Of a stretch of 64,000 bases of DNA, positions 46,093-56,317 are shown piece by piece. The stretch is taken from the NCBI GenBank assembly GCA_002150815.3, contig NDFF03000007.1:62001-126000 (forward strand), given 5' to 3'. A model generated the notes under the pieces. The model made no database searches and had not been told where the DNA came from. It saw nothing but the letters and a program-made list of their open reading frames with translations. The position numbers were made by a program, and so were the translations under genes. The stretch's first letter is position 1. Each line of letters begins with the position of its first letter. The stretch comes from Grammothele lineata. Lineage: Eukaryota; Basidiomycota; Agaricomycetes; Polyporales; Polyporaceae.

Positions 46093-47851
46093 ATTACACC
46101 TTTCGGACTCTGTTTCCATTGAGCAATAGCTCGTATATGGCTTAATTTATAGGATTTACTGTACTTGTACGCTTGTTATGATATTGCCGGGGCGGCGGAC
46201 TCTACCCGAGCTCCGCGCACCGGCGCTCACCACTCTCTTCCTCTCCTCCATGATGCCATTTTGCTCGGGTTCACAATTGCTCAATCACAATCTCGACTTC
46301 GTTTGCATCACTTACCACGGATAAATCCCACCTTTGTCGCCTTTCGTGCTTGATTCAACGTCAATCGAACCGTACAGGGACCCGCCCGTTGCACGCCACT
46401 TGTCGTGCGTTTGGGCTTAAGACATTACGAACCAAACCGAAGTCCTATATCTGGAGTTCTATGGAGCTTGAAATGGATGTCTCGTAAGAAAGGTCATTGG
46501 GATACGCGTGAGTATCTTTCCAGTGCATCGTCGCTCGACGATTCGTGTCCCAACCTTGCACACTACAGCTTCCGGCATGCCAGAAGTCTAGTCCGCATCA
46601 ATCGCATCTCAAGTTCACGCACAGAAAAGCTCTGCTCTAGATACATCCCGCCTCCGTGGCCTGGTGTTATGGGGAAAGTGAAGCAGTGACGAGTGTCCTT
46701 CAACGTCGAAACCGAGACTCGCGTCCACTGCGCTCCGTGCCTACCTCCAACAGCCCCGTCGCCGGCCTCCTGGTTCTACATACCTATGCCACGGCGCGCA
46801 GATGGGGGAAGTAGGACTGTCGGTGTTATTGAGTCCCCGAAGAGTGTTGGTGCAGATAGGGGTAACGACGGGTACGTACGGTTATCTTTCTTCGCGTATG
46901 ACGGCGGGGTCCACTCAATGTATCTACCCTGGACCACCGTGAACAGTAGTGGCTGCGTGGGACGAAGGGGAGGGTTTGGGTCATCGACACCCGTGTCGGC
47001 ACCCGTACCCAACATCTTGGCGACGCGTCCTCGATCCTACCCATCGCGAGCAAGCTCTGGGCTGGCACTTTGGGTCGCGTATATACGAGGATTTGTAAGT
47101 CGACTTTCCTTCTTTGAATTATCTTAGATCTCATGGCGGTATCAAGACATTCGGTGGACAGTTGCCTACGCTCGGGCTGGTCAGGCGGGCCTATTCTCGT
47201 ACGCGAGGCACTTCGATGAGACTCGGAGCACCGCCTCCAGCTCACACGATAGGCCGTGGTAGCATCCGGTTTTCCTTCTTGATAATCGAGGAGACCAGCC
47301 CGCGAGTATCCAGTCCCCAGGTTCTTCTGACTGCTGCGCGCTTCATGAAAGACGTGCGCAGCATCCGCGGCGCACTCACGAAGACTCGTGGTCAGGACCC
47401 GGTCCCTCGATTTGCAAGATTGAACCTTCCTGCGTACGAAGTGCTTGTATACTGGTCTCAAGCTTGCGTCACGTCCCTTGCGGCGGTAAGTCTCACATTG
47501 AAATAATTCTAACGAAGTATCTCACGTGCGCGGAGAACACAACAGCCAATTAACGAAGTAACTGTACTCCGTGCGAAGCACTACCACAGAATGGCAGGAA
47601 GTGTACACCCGTACATCGCACGTCACGGGCGAACGGAGGTACTTTGAAGCTTTGCATCGCTATCAGCGGCAATCTGTCAAATCTCGTAGAACCTGCGGGC
47701 GTCCTAGGCTGTATCGCCTCCCACCAGTTTTCTTCATATAGCGAGGAGTGCATCCTGCTGTGGCGGTATACTCCTATTGCCCCTCTATTGTAAGCTCTAT
47801 AGCTGAAGTCCGAAACATCATCTTGCTAACCTTTCGTGCTAGGGACGTCGT
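46093..47851. other. 1.76-kb intergenic region before HET 2
   Basis: Several frames of 80-210 codons on both strands (for example minus 46826-47461) but none with a recognisable domain or convincing splice pattern. The last 30 bp before HET 2 resemble an intron end (tgctaacctttcgtgctag), so HET 2 may have a spliced 5' UTR. Confidence 0.4.
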
Positions 47852-50020
47852 ATGCGTCTCCTCAACACTCACACAGGCCTCTTCCGGTGTATCGATGACC
47901 CTAAGCAGGCCGAATATGCTATCCTTTCTCATGTATGGGCGCGGGAGCCCGAAGGAGAGCAGTCGTACCAGGTGGTCCTTGATATTCAGAACACCGTACA
48001 CAGGGAGTCGAAACGAAGACGAGGTATCCGGGACGACGAAGTCCTCTCCCGCCTATCACCGAAAGTGCGCAACGCATGCATGCGCGCCCGCGAGGACGGC
48101 CTCGACCTCATCTGGGTTGATTCGTGCTGCATTGACAAGTCCAGCAGCGCGGAGCTCTCCGAGGCTATCAACTCCATGTATCTCTGGTACGGCGCTGCGA
48201 CGACCTGCTACGCCTTCTTGCACGACATTGGGCCTGACGAAGACCCGGTCCTCCCCGATTCCTCGTTCCGTCGGAGTGTGTGGTTTACTCGTGGTTGGAC
48301 CCTCCAGGAGCTCATCGCGCCTGAGACCGTCATCCTCTTCGCGTCCGACTGGAGTGTCATCGGTGGAAAGCAGAGTTTGGCGCACCTTATCGAGAACATC
48401 ACCGGGATCGACAAACTCGTACTCACGAATCGGCGCTCTCCTAACACGGCTAGCGTTGCGCAGAGGATGTCCTGGGCGTCGAGACGGGTCACGACGCGCA
48501 AGGAGGACGAGGCGTATTGCCTCATGGGTCTCTTTGGCGTCAACATGCCGACTATATACGGCGAAGGCGAGAAGGCGTTCCTCCGCCTGCAGGAGGAGAT
48601 CCTGAAGGCGGTCCCCGATCAGAGCATCTTCGTCTGGGACTGTCAGTTCACCCGAACCCAGCTCTCCAACAAGTCCCGCGAACGCCAGGCGCTTCTCGCG
48701 TCCAGCCCCGCAGCTTTCGCCCACTCCGCTGACGTCAAGTCCCTCCCTGCCTCTCAGTACCTACGCTTGGTCACAGACACGAAAGACTTCCATCTCACCG
48801 TCCCGTTACCCTCTTACTCATTCACGCCCCTGGGTATCCGTACCGTCTTGCCGTATATCCGCTCGGCCAATAACGCGGTCTACATTGTCCCGCTGGCATG
48901 TTATGCGGGCCACGGTGAAACGACTCTCGGACTCCTCTTGAGGAAGACCAGCGATCACGGAGCACACGTCGTTGGCTGCGGCGGCAAACCTCTACAGTAC
49001 AGACAGGAACCGGATTTCCGCCGCTGGCCCGAGGCTGCGAATAAGGATGAGTTAGCCGCCCTATACGACGTGCGGCTCGTCCACCTCCCAATCCCTACGA
49101 CTGATCGTGTCCTGTCTCCCTTTTCTCCATCGTTCAAGCGCCGGATTCTACCTCAAGATTACCGCACGGCCGAGTTTCACATAGCCCATTCCCTCTCAGT
49201 GATTGCACCGACGCACTCGTTAGCGCCTCGCCAACACGTGGATGATATGCTGTCTAAGTCCCCTCAGTTCAGGATGACACTTCACGCACAGCACTCACGA
49301 CAACTTGCTTCCCTCGGCTACAATTGTTCCTTCTCCAACTCTGTGCTTGAGATCTCCCTCGGCCCGAGCGCGATCTCCATCACGTTTTGCCTCTCCAGAT
49401 CATCGGACTGGAAGTCCATGTATACCCTCTACGCCTCCTACCACCCGCGGTTCCTCCGCTCCGAGCAGACCGCCCGTTACGCTGTTCCCATCATCGCGAA
49501 TGGGCAGCTGCACCGCCCAAACGCGTCGGATCCCCCAGTGGAGATCACCGTCGTCGAGGATTGGGACCACGCTGAGTGGTGGCCGGAAGCGTCAGCACGC
49601 TCACGTCTCTTCGCCCTTCCGCCCCCTGCACCGGACGACCCGCCGGGGATCATGCGCCTTACCATCACTCGCGAGACCATGGGCTCAACGCGATACCCTG
49701 CGATGTACTCGCTCGCGATCGACGTCCTCGATCATGACCCTGAGCCTACACCTCGGTTCGTGTCGCGCGTGTATCCCATGGAAGCCGATGGAGCCGATGC
49801 AGTGTCTCTGAAGGATTTGCGTGGCACGCATGATACCATCTCAACATTCGTTATGGAAGAAGAAGGGCTTGAGGGGAAGGGTTTCGAAAGAAGCGAGCCT
49901 CGTAAGCCTGGCAAGATGCGGCGTGTTCTGTCGAGGATACTACGACCATGTCACACTTCCTTTGATACAGGTCATGTACTGGAAACTGATGGGTCAGTTA
50001 CTGTGATGATCAGACCATAG
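47852..50020 (+). CDS. HET-domain protein 2, 3' end formed by a MITE
   Basis: Intronless, 722 residues. The N-terminus is MRLLNTHTGLFRCIDDPKQA; HET motifs are YAILSHVWAREPEGEQSY, LIWVDSCCIDKSSSAELSEA, VWFTRGWTLQELIAPETVIL and RVTTRKEDEAYCLMGLFGVN, then the IYGEGEKAFLRLQEEIL segment. It is the longest of the four by its tail, which ends VTVMIRP-stop. The last five to six codons and the TAG at 50018-50020 lie inside the left inverted repeat of the MITE at 50001-50202, so the present C-terminus was set by the insertion. Predicted trigger of incompatibility-type responses, by family. Expression unknown. Confidence 0.87.
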   Translation: MRLLNTHTGLFRCIDDPKQAEYAILSHVWAREPEGEQSYQVVLDIQNTVHRESKRRRGIRDDEVLSRLSPKVRNACMRAREDGLDLIWVDSCCIDKSSSAELSEAINSMYLWYGAATTCYAFLHDIGPDEDPVLPDSSFRRSVWFTRGWTLQELIAPETVILFASDWSVIGGKQSLAHLIENITGIDKLVLTNRRSPNTASVAQRMSWASRRVTTRKEDEAYCLMGLFGVNMPTIYGEGEKAFLRLQEEILKAVPDQSIFVWDCQFTRTQLSNKSRERQALLASSPAAFAHSADVKSLPASQYLRLVTDTKDFHLTVPLPSYSFTPLGIRTVLPYIRSANNAVYIVPLACYAGHGETTLGLLLRKTSDHGAHVVGCGGKPLQYRQEPDFRRWPEAANKDELAALYDVRLVHLPIPTTDRVLSPFSPSFKRRILPQDYRTAEFHIAHSLSVIAPTHSLAPRQHVDDMLSKSPQFRMTLHAQHSRQLASLGYNCSFSNSVLEISLGPSAISITFCLSRSSDWKSMYTLYASYHPRFLRSEQTARYAVPIIANGQLHRPNASDPPVEITVVEDWDHAEWWPEASARSRLFALPPPAPDDPPGIMRLTITRETMGSTRYPAMYSLAIDVLDHDPEPTPRFVSRVYPMEADGADAVSLKDLRGTHDTISTFVMEEEGLEGKGFERSEPRKPGKMRRVLSRILRPCHTSFDTGHVLETDGSVTVMIRP

Positions 50021-50202
50021 CGGCGCGTCCCCGCCGCGCCGCTATCCACCTTTTGTCACCGGTCACCGGGGCTCTCGCCGGATGTGACCGACGGCCGTGA
50101 GGTCAATTTGGGTGCGCCGGATGCCTAAATGGAAATTTTGGCCAGTTCGGCGGCGGCGTGTCACACCCTCAACCCCCCGCCGCTATGGTCTGATCACCAC
50201 AG
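50001..50202. mobile_element. 202-bp MITE with TA target duplication
   Basis: Left end CTGTGATGATCAGACCATAG and the reverse complement of the right end agree over about 25 bp with one mismatch (A/G), continuing into gcggcg. A TA lies directly outside both ends (49999-50000 and 50203-50204), as for Tc1/mariner-type insertions. Too short to code. It sits at the junction between the HET 2 3' end and a HET pseudogene. Confidence 0.82.
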
Positions 50203-50319
50203 TAGTGTAAAGTCCTAGTACGATAAAACGCATTGATTCTATAACTAAACAATGTCTTTGACTGAAAGGTTGTATCACAGAAAAGATATGTCGTGAGGCT
50301 CGTCGCGCGTTGTCTAGGG

Positions 50320-50870
50320 TTAACAGTCCGACCGAACGCGAACGCCCGCCGACAGTGGAAGTTCACACTGCAGCCACGGGGATCGACCATCCGTTCATCC
50401 ACGGCGTCATCCTCACCCTCGATATCAGCATCGTCTGAGTCTTTGACGTCCAGGATAGAGCGCGTACGGCTTGTCGTGCGTCGGGAGAGTCCGGGGACGG
50501 GTCGTGTACCCTGCGATGGCATTTTCCGTACCCATAGAGCCACTCGATCGTGGACTTTCTTGTTCGCGGGTAGATCAGAAGGGAGTTCTGAGAATGCGCG
50601 CCGCTATACCTTGGAGGATTGCTGCTCCAGGTCTTGACCCAGTAGTAAGTATGCATCGCATACAGTGGCCCTCTTCTACCTACCGACACAGTTCCGGCGA
50701 CTCCATAGTCCCATCCATAGTGTAAGATGCCAATATAGTTATTCGGAAAGGAGTTGCAACATGAGAGCGTACTATAAGGTACGGTTAGTTCATGCTATGC
50801 TCCCTATTATTCGAGGGACTGACATTTGTGTAGACGTTCGTCATCGACTTGACGACGGTCGACCGCGATA
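50320..50870 (+). pseudogene. HET pseudogene: C-terminal and 3'-flank remnant
   Basis: The stretch from about 50333 to 50560 aligns with the end of HET 3 (53216-53440): shared peptide parts include SSSPSIS, SSESLTSR and ERVRL-VRRESPG. A one-base insertion near 50496 (ccggggacggg against ccagggcggg) shifts the frame. The similarity continues beyond the stop into the 3' flank (about 50630-50870 against 53665-54010), so the duplicated segment included non-coding DNA. The HET domain itself is absent. Confidence 0.75.
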
Positions 50871-51490
50871 ACTTCAGAAATGAGGTTGATACTCTTGGAT
50901 ACTCGCGCGTCTCCTCGAAGTTGAGAGAGTCCAGGTGTACGATTGAGAAAGCTACACCCAGTCATTATCATGAAGGCTGTTACTAGGAATTCCTTTCATC
51001 GACGACCCGGGTGTTTTCTCAGCGCGCTGTGTATGCTGTGCGACGGTGGAGACGGGAGAGCGGTGAAGTAGCTGTGCAGGACTCTATGTAGGCGCCGCTT
51101 GAGTTGGCAAGCGGCACTCCTGATCTAGCCCTCCTCCTCTTCAACGAGCTTCAAACTGCAAACCTGCTTATACCAAATGTTCATATTATCACCACGCTTT
51201 CCATCATCTGTATCCTGCTCCTAGCTGTCCACTACTTTTGTTAAGGTCATTATCGCAATCCTCCCCTTACTTGGCCTGGAAGTCTGCACCATACAAACCG
51301 ACATTGCGAAGCAGACTTGCTACTCCTCGACGCCACTGTTGAGTAACAAATCTGAAGTTGAGCACCTGAGCTGTGATAGTGACTGTCTTGTACTCTGGTA
51401 AGTGGGCTTGAGCTTGGCGTTTCGGCGGAAGCACTCAATAACGATCAGTCACTGAGTTTGAAACAAGATTTGCTGCTCAGCCAGTCCTAT
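50871..51490. other. Intergenic before HET 3
   Basis: About 620 bp. Short frames only; promoter side of HET 3. Confidence 0.4.
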
Positions 51491-53635
51491 ATGCGACTCC
51501 TGCACACGCACACCGGCTTGTTCCAGTGGAAGGATTCCCCTCAAGATATCCGATATGCAATCCTATCACATGTTTGGTCCAAAGACGGGGAATTATCCTA
51601 CCACGATGTAATCAGGATCCAAGAGGAGGTCCGGGTGGAGCGAGAGCGGGGTCCAAGAGTCAGAGGAGATGAGGTGCTCGTACGTCTTCGTCGTATCTCT
51701 CCAAAGCTCAGTGAGGTGTGCGATAAGGCGCGGAAGGACGGCTTTGAGCTCGTCTGGGTCGACTCGTGTTGCATCGACAAGTCAAGCAGCGCAGAGCTCT
51801 CCGAGGCGATCAACTCTATGTACACGTGGTATGAGACCGCCACGGTCTGCTATGTGTTCTTGCACGACGTCGACGCCAAAGAGGATCCCCATGACAAGAA
51901 GTCTAGCTTCTGGAAGAGCGTGTGGTTCTCGCGAGGCTGGACTCTACAAGAGCTCGTCGCGCCCGAGAACGTCATCTTCCTCGGGTCGGATTGGAGCTTC
52001 ATCGGCGGCAAGTACGGCCTGGCGGGCGTTTTGGAGAAGATCACTGGCATCGACGTCAACATTCTCTCCAAGTTCGCCCATCCCAGCTCAGTCAGCGTTG
52101 CACGGAGAATGTTCTGGGCGTCCAAGCGCGTCACGACTCGGAAGGAGGACGAAGCGTATTGCTTGATGGGGCTCTTCGGAATCAACATGCCTACAATCTA
52201 TGGCGAAGGGGCAAAAGCGTTTCTACGCTTACAAGAGGAGATACTGAGGTCGACCTCGGACCAGAGCATCTTCATCTGGTATACCCCGCCCTCCGACTCG
52301 TCTGTGCTCCCTCAAGAACGTGTCCTCCTTGCGGCCTCCCCGGCTGACTTCAACGAGCAGTCTGCCAAGGTCAACCTACGCTCAACGTCTGAGCTGTCAG
52401 ACCTCTTGAACTCCCACATCGGATCCCCTCTAAAGCGCAAAGTGTTCATCTGGCGGCGTACCATCACCCTCGTCCCCCTTCCGTCATACTCGATCACATC
52501 CTATGGGCTCCGCTCTGTTTTGCCATATATTCGCCTGTCCAAGATGGAGTATCTCGTACCGTTGGCATGCGTGGATGAAAACGAGAAGGAAGTGATCGCC
52601 CTTTCACTGATGCACACCAACCCGCGGCAGGGAAGACAAAGTTCATGTCTCCTCGGATCGGACAGGATTGACCCCCCGTTGAAGTACATGACACCGGACT
52701 GGAAGCTATGTACATCGTGGCCGGACAGGCAAGAACGCGCTAGAGCAACGTCGAGGCTTGTCTACATCCCCATCGCCCTCCTAAAATCCATCGCTTCTAG
52801 AGACTTCGGCACCTCTGAGTTCTGCATCGCTCACAGCCCCGATGTCGCTCAACGTCTGGTAGATTTCGACGTCCCGGATCGCATACTGAAGAACTGGGCG
52901 AGGAAAGACGTCCTCAGCTATGAGATGAAGGTCCACAGCTCGCGTCTCGACATGGTCCTCTCGCCGCAGTCCACGGCGCGTCTGGCGGAACGCGGGTACG
53001 AATGCGCTCTGGTGCAGCAGGATAGCGCTGCGCGGTTGACGATCTTCGAGGCGGGCCGCCGTTCGCAGGAACCCTCACTCGCTGTCATCTTCCACCTGGA
53101 GTTCACTACGGACCCCTGGACTCCCATTCCCGTGTTCACACTTTGCTCCTTCTCTCGGCAGTACGGAGGGAACATACCGCCCGACGTGCAATCGTGGAAA
53201 CCAAGGCACGGGTCGCCGAACGCGAACACCCGACAGTGGACCTTCAGGCTGCCACAACGGGAGTCGACCGTCCGCTCATCTGCGGGGTCATCCTCACCCT
53301 CGATATCATCCTCGTCCGAGTCTTTGACGTCGAGGATGGAGCGCGTACGGCTTATCGTGCGTCGGGAGAGTCCAGGGCGGGTCGTATACCCCGCGACCTT
53401 CTCCTTGTCGATAGAGCCACTCGAGTGTGGACGTGAAGTGTCTGCGCTTCAGGAGGATGATCTTCCGGGTGAGACTCAGGATACTCCAGGGAAGGAGGAC
53501 GACTCGGAAACCGAATCGCCTGAGTATTCGGGCCCGAAGTCCCTTAGGGGCATCCTTGAGCTAGGGCGAGCGGGCGTATCTCGCGCCCGAACTCGCCTCC
53601 TCTTCTCCATCAGGTGGATCCGAAGGAAGTTCTGA
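51491..53635 (+). CDS. HET-domain protein 3
   Basis: Intronless, about 714 residues from the ATG at 51491 (MRLLHTHTGLFQWKDSPQDI). HET motifs: YAILSHVWSKDGELSYHDVI, LVWVDSCCIDKSSSAELSEA, VWFSRGWTLQELVAPENVIF, RVTTRKEDEAYCLMGLFGIN, IYGEGAKAFLRLQEEIL. The C-terminal part contains a Ser-rich, acidic patch (SSSPSISSSSESLTSR) and then RLIVRRESPGRVVYPATFSL, a block also present in HET 1, 2 and 4 as a conserved RRE/TRE-S/T-P-type motif. A basic tail ends it (RTRLLFSIRWIRRKF). Its 3' portion and flank were duplicated upstream as the pseudogene at 50320-50870. Confidence 0.87.
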   Translation: MRLLHTHTGLFQWKDSPQDIRYAILSHVWSKDGELSYHDVIRIQEEVRVERERGPRVRGDEVLVRLRRISPKLSEVCDKARKDGFELVWVDSCCIDKSSSAELSEAINSMYTWYETATVCYVFLHDVDAKEDPHDKKSSFWKSVWFSRGWTLQELVAPENVIFLGSDWSFIGGKYGLAGVLEKITGIDVNILSKFAHPSSVSVARRMFWASKRVTTRKEDEAYCLMGLFGINMPTIYGEGAKAFLRLQEEILRSTSDQSIFIWYTPPSDSSVLPQERVLLAASPADFNEQSAKVNLRSTSELSDLLNSHIGSPLKRKVFIWRRTITLVPLPSYSITSYGLRSVLPYIRLSKMEYLVPLACVDENEKEVIALSLMHTNPRQGRQSSCLLGSDRIDPPLKYMTPDWKLCTSWPDRQERARATSRLVYIPIALLKSIASRDFGTSEFCIAHSPDVAQRLVDFDVPDRILKNWARKDVLSYEMKVHSSRLDMVLSPQSTARLAERGYECALVQQDSAARLTIFEAGRRSQEPSLAVIFHLEFTTDPWTPIPVFTLCSFSRQYGGNIPPDVQSWKPRHGSPNANTRQWTFRLPQRESTVRSSAGSSSPSISSSSESLTSRMERVRLIVRRESPGRVVYPATFSLSIEPLECGREVSALQEDDLPGETQDTPGKEDDSETESPEYSGPKSLRGILELGRAGVSRARTRLLFSIRWIRRKF

Positions 53636-54459
53636 GGCGATTGTTGTATCCTGAAGGAATGCTGTTCCAGATCATGACCCATGTACGCATCATATACCGT
53701 CTTCTGCATATACCGACATGGTCCCGACTATGGGCCCGTCCATAGTGTGAGATGCCAATATATTTACTCAGAAGGAGCTGCAACGACATTGGATGGTGCG
53801 ACACGCCGAACGTGGACAGTTTCGGGAAGGTACTTCGTGCGTGGGGCTCACCAATATCAGAGCGTCATCTCCTTCCAGTCGACAAGAACAGACGCCGGCC
53901 TGATGTGGCACAGTGGCTGCGGGGTACGGTCAGCTCGGGGGATAGTCCCTATTATACGAGGAACCGACGTTTGTGTGGACGTTCATCAACTTGGCGGGCA
54001 TCGACCCATGGTATGAGAAAGTAGGTCGGATCGAAGTCGGTGCTCGCGCGTCCTCTCGAGGTCATCAGGGTGAGTATTGTCTTTTCGCCATACATGCATG
54101 ACAAACCTTCTCTTACATACGAACGTAGTAACAAGTACGGAATATGGACAGAGGACGAGAGAGAAAGGACCGACCGCATATCATACGTACTGCGAGCAAG
54201 GAGCAAGCTATGGGGGTGGGTGTAGCATATGAGGAACAGTGGGCATCGCACCGGTAGTCCGTCAACCCTCCCTCCTCGTCGCGGCACGATCACGGGGCAC
54301 GTTGAGCACATGGAGCGTCAATGAGTCAAGATAGTGAAAGGGGGAGAGGCAAGGGTTGGAGGGACGGACTGATGACGCCTCCGCTCTCTTCGTTCCCACT
54401 CGTTGAGCTCCTCCAAGCTGCACGTCCCGCATGAGCGCGCTCGAGGTCCGTTGGTGAAC
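53636..54459. other. Intergenic between HET 3 and the BuGZ-like gene
   Basis: About 820 bp of HET 3 3' flank (partly duplicated at 50630-50870) and the 3' side of the next gene. No gene seen. Confidence 0.45.
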
Positions 54460-55988
54460 CTACAAGAAGTCTTCGGCGCGGGCGCGCTTCTTTCCGCGCA
54501 TCTCTTCGGAGGGGACATTGGGCACGGGCCCCTCGGCGGCGGAAGCAGAGGCGACGGCGTAGTAGTACCGAGCGTGTCTCGACCTTACCTCCTCCTATCA
54601 ATGACGTCAGCTATACGCACATGTAAGAGAAGAAAAGGTGGACTCACCGGTGAGAAGTTGGCGTCTGCCCACTTCAAGGCCGTCCCCTTCTTGAACGGCG
54701 GGTTGACCTGAGCCAACGACGGGTCTGGAAGAGTCAAGGGGGGAGGCGGTGGGCCCGAAGGCGTTTGCTGGTTGTAGTTGGGAGGTGGGAGAGAGCTTGA
54801 TGATGGAGGAACGGGGGTAGGGGGTAATCCAGGCGCTACTGGAAGACCGGGTGGGGGAGGTGACATGGACGCACCGGGCATGGGCGGCATTGGGAGCCCA
54901 GGGGGAGGAACGATACCTGGTGGAGGAGAGAATCCGGGTGGAGGCATGCCTGGAGGAACACCCGGCATCCCAGGAGGGAGGAATGGAGGGGCGAAGGGAG
55001 GTCGCACACCTGGGGGGAACGGCACGGCGCCCGGAGGCATCATTCCTGGAGGTGGCGAGCCTGCGAAAGGCAGGGCGCCAGGGAATCCCGGTGGCGGGGG
55101 CATGCTATTTAAAGACAGTAAGCAATCGTCCACAACGTTGCGCAATAAGACATGGACATACCCAGGAGGCAGAGGCATACCAGGGAGAGGGAAAGGAGGC
55201 TGTCCTGGGAAACCTACAGGCGGAGCGCCAGGGATGAACGGGGGCGCACCTGGTGGCATCACTGGTGGAATACCGGGAGGAGACATGACGGAAGGGGGGA
55301 TAGCGGCGGGGGTAGGTGGAGCAGCGTACGTCTGGGAAGGAGCAGCATAGACGGCACCTGAAGAGGCCTCGGGCACTGGCGGGGCGTTGGAGGCTTCAGA
55401 GGCGCCCATGAGGGCCTTGTGAGCCTCTAGCTGGGCCTTGAGCTCGTCCTCGGTCAAAGGCCGGTTTTCAATCTTGGGTCTCTTCGACTGCGGCTGGGAG
55501 ATAGAACCCGGGTTAAGACCAAGCTCGATCTCCTTACGTCGTTTGTAATCCGCCACGTCGGGGGCGGGGATACCCTCCATTCCGAAGATCTCAACTTCGT
55601 ATCCGTCGCGGCCAGGCAGAGCGTTTTCGATACGAGGAAGGCTGAAAGGCTGTCAGCACAGGTAAAAGGGGGAGAGGGGGCAGAGATAATACGGACTTGT
55701 CTGCTTCGAGCTTGTGAACCTGCTGTATGTGGACGGCGAGACCGCCGGCGGTATTCAGTCGGCGAGGGCAGAGATTGCACTTGAAATGCTTGGCCTTCTG
55801 GTGCTGCATCAGCACTGTTGAAGCGTCAGCTAGGATATATGCGCAAGGATGGCGACGAAGTTACCTTTCTCATCCTCGAACTCCCGCTCACAATACCAGC
55901 ACCACGGGCGGAGGACCTACGATAGCATAAGAGAGAACCAGATAAGTTCGAACGAAGACCGTACCTGCTTGTTCTTTTTCTTGGCCAT
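54460..55988 (-). CDS. BuGZ/ZNF207-like C2H2 zinc-finger protein
   Basis: Exons 55988-55965, 55916-55865, 55814-55697, 55641-55162, 55104-54648 and 54594-54460 agree in phase and give about 421 residues. The N-terminus is [20 protein letters not shown], first finger with [13 protein letters not shown], second finger [20 protein letters not shown], then [20 protein letters not shown]. These blocks, in this order, define the ZNF207/BuGZ family, which in animals binds microtubules, Bub3 and spliceosome parts. The rest is Pro/Gly/Met-rich, of low complexity, as in the family, and known there to drive coacervation. The tail is [13 protein letters not shown] saw no clear Bub3-binding GLEBS motif. 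Role in this fungus inferred only. Confidence 0.85.
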
Positions 55989-56317
55989 TGTTACCGAATG
56001 AAACTGCGCTAGTCCAGGCGGGGGGCGGCGCGGGCAACGGGGGCGGCGACGGCGGACGAGGCGGGATGGTGGTGGGCGCTGTCGAGGGCAGCGAGCGGAC
56101 AAAGTTTGCCGCGGCCAGCGGAGCCTAAAATGAGCCAAAATTACTGAGGCGGAGTTTGGGCGGAGTCTGTAACCTCGTGGCGGCGGCTACAGCCTGCCAT
56201 GACACGCGCGCAGCGGTACTCATCGTGGTTGCCGTCGTCCTCGACGTCGGGAATGACGCCTCGCTCGGTATCGCATATATACTGCTTTCATCCCCGACGT
56301 AACCCTCGCAACCCGCA
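55989..56317. promoter_or_regulatory. Divergent promoter region, BuGZ-like gene / hydrolase
   Basis: About 330 bp between two start codons; includes a tatata stretch at 56273-56281 about 40 bp before the hydrolase ATG, which could act as a TATA element. Confidence 0.45.

Noticed and set aside
55105..55161. Continuous coding through [18 protein letters not shown] in the BuGZ-like gene
   Set aside because: The 57-nt insert has gtatgt and atag borders, breaks the Pro/Gly-rich run, and is an intron that happens to be open.
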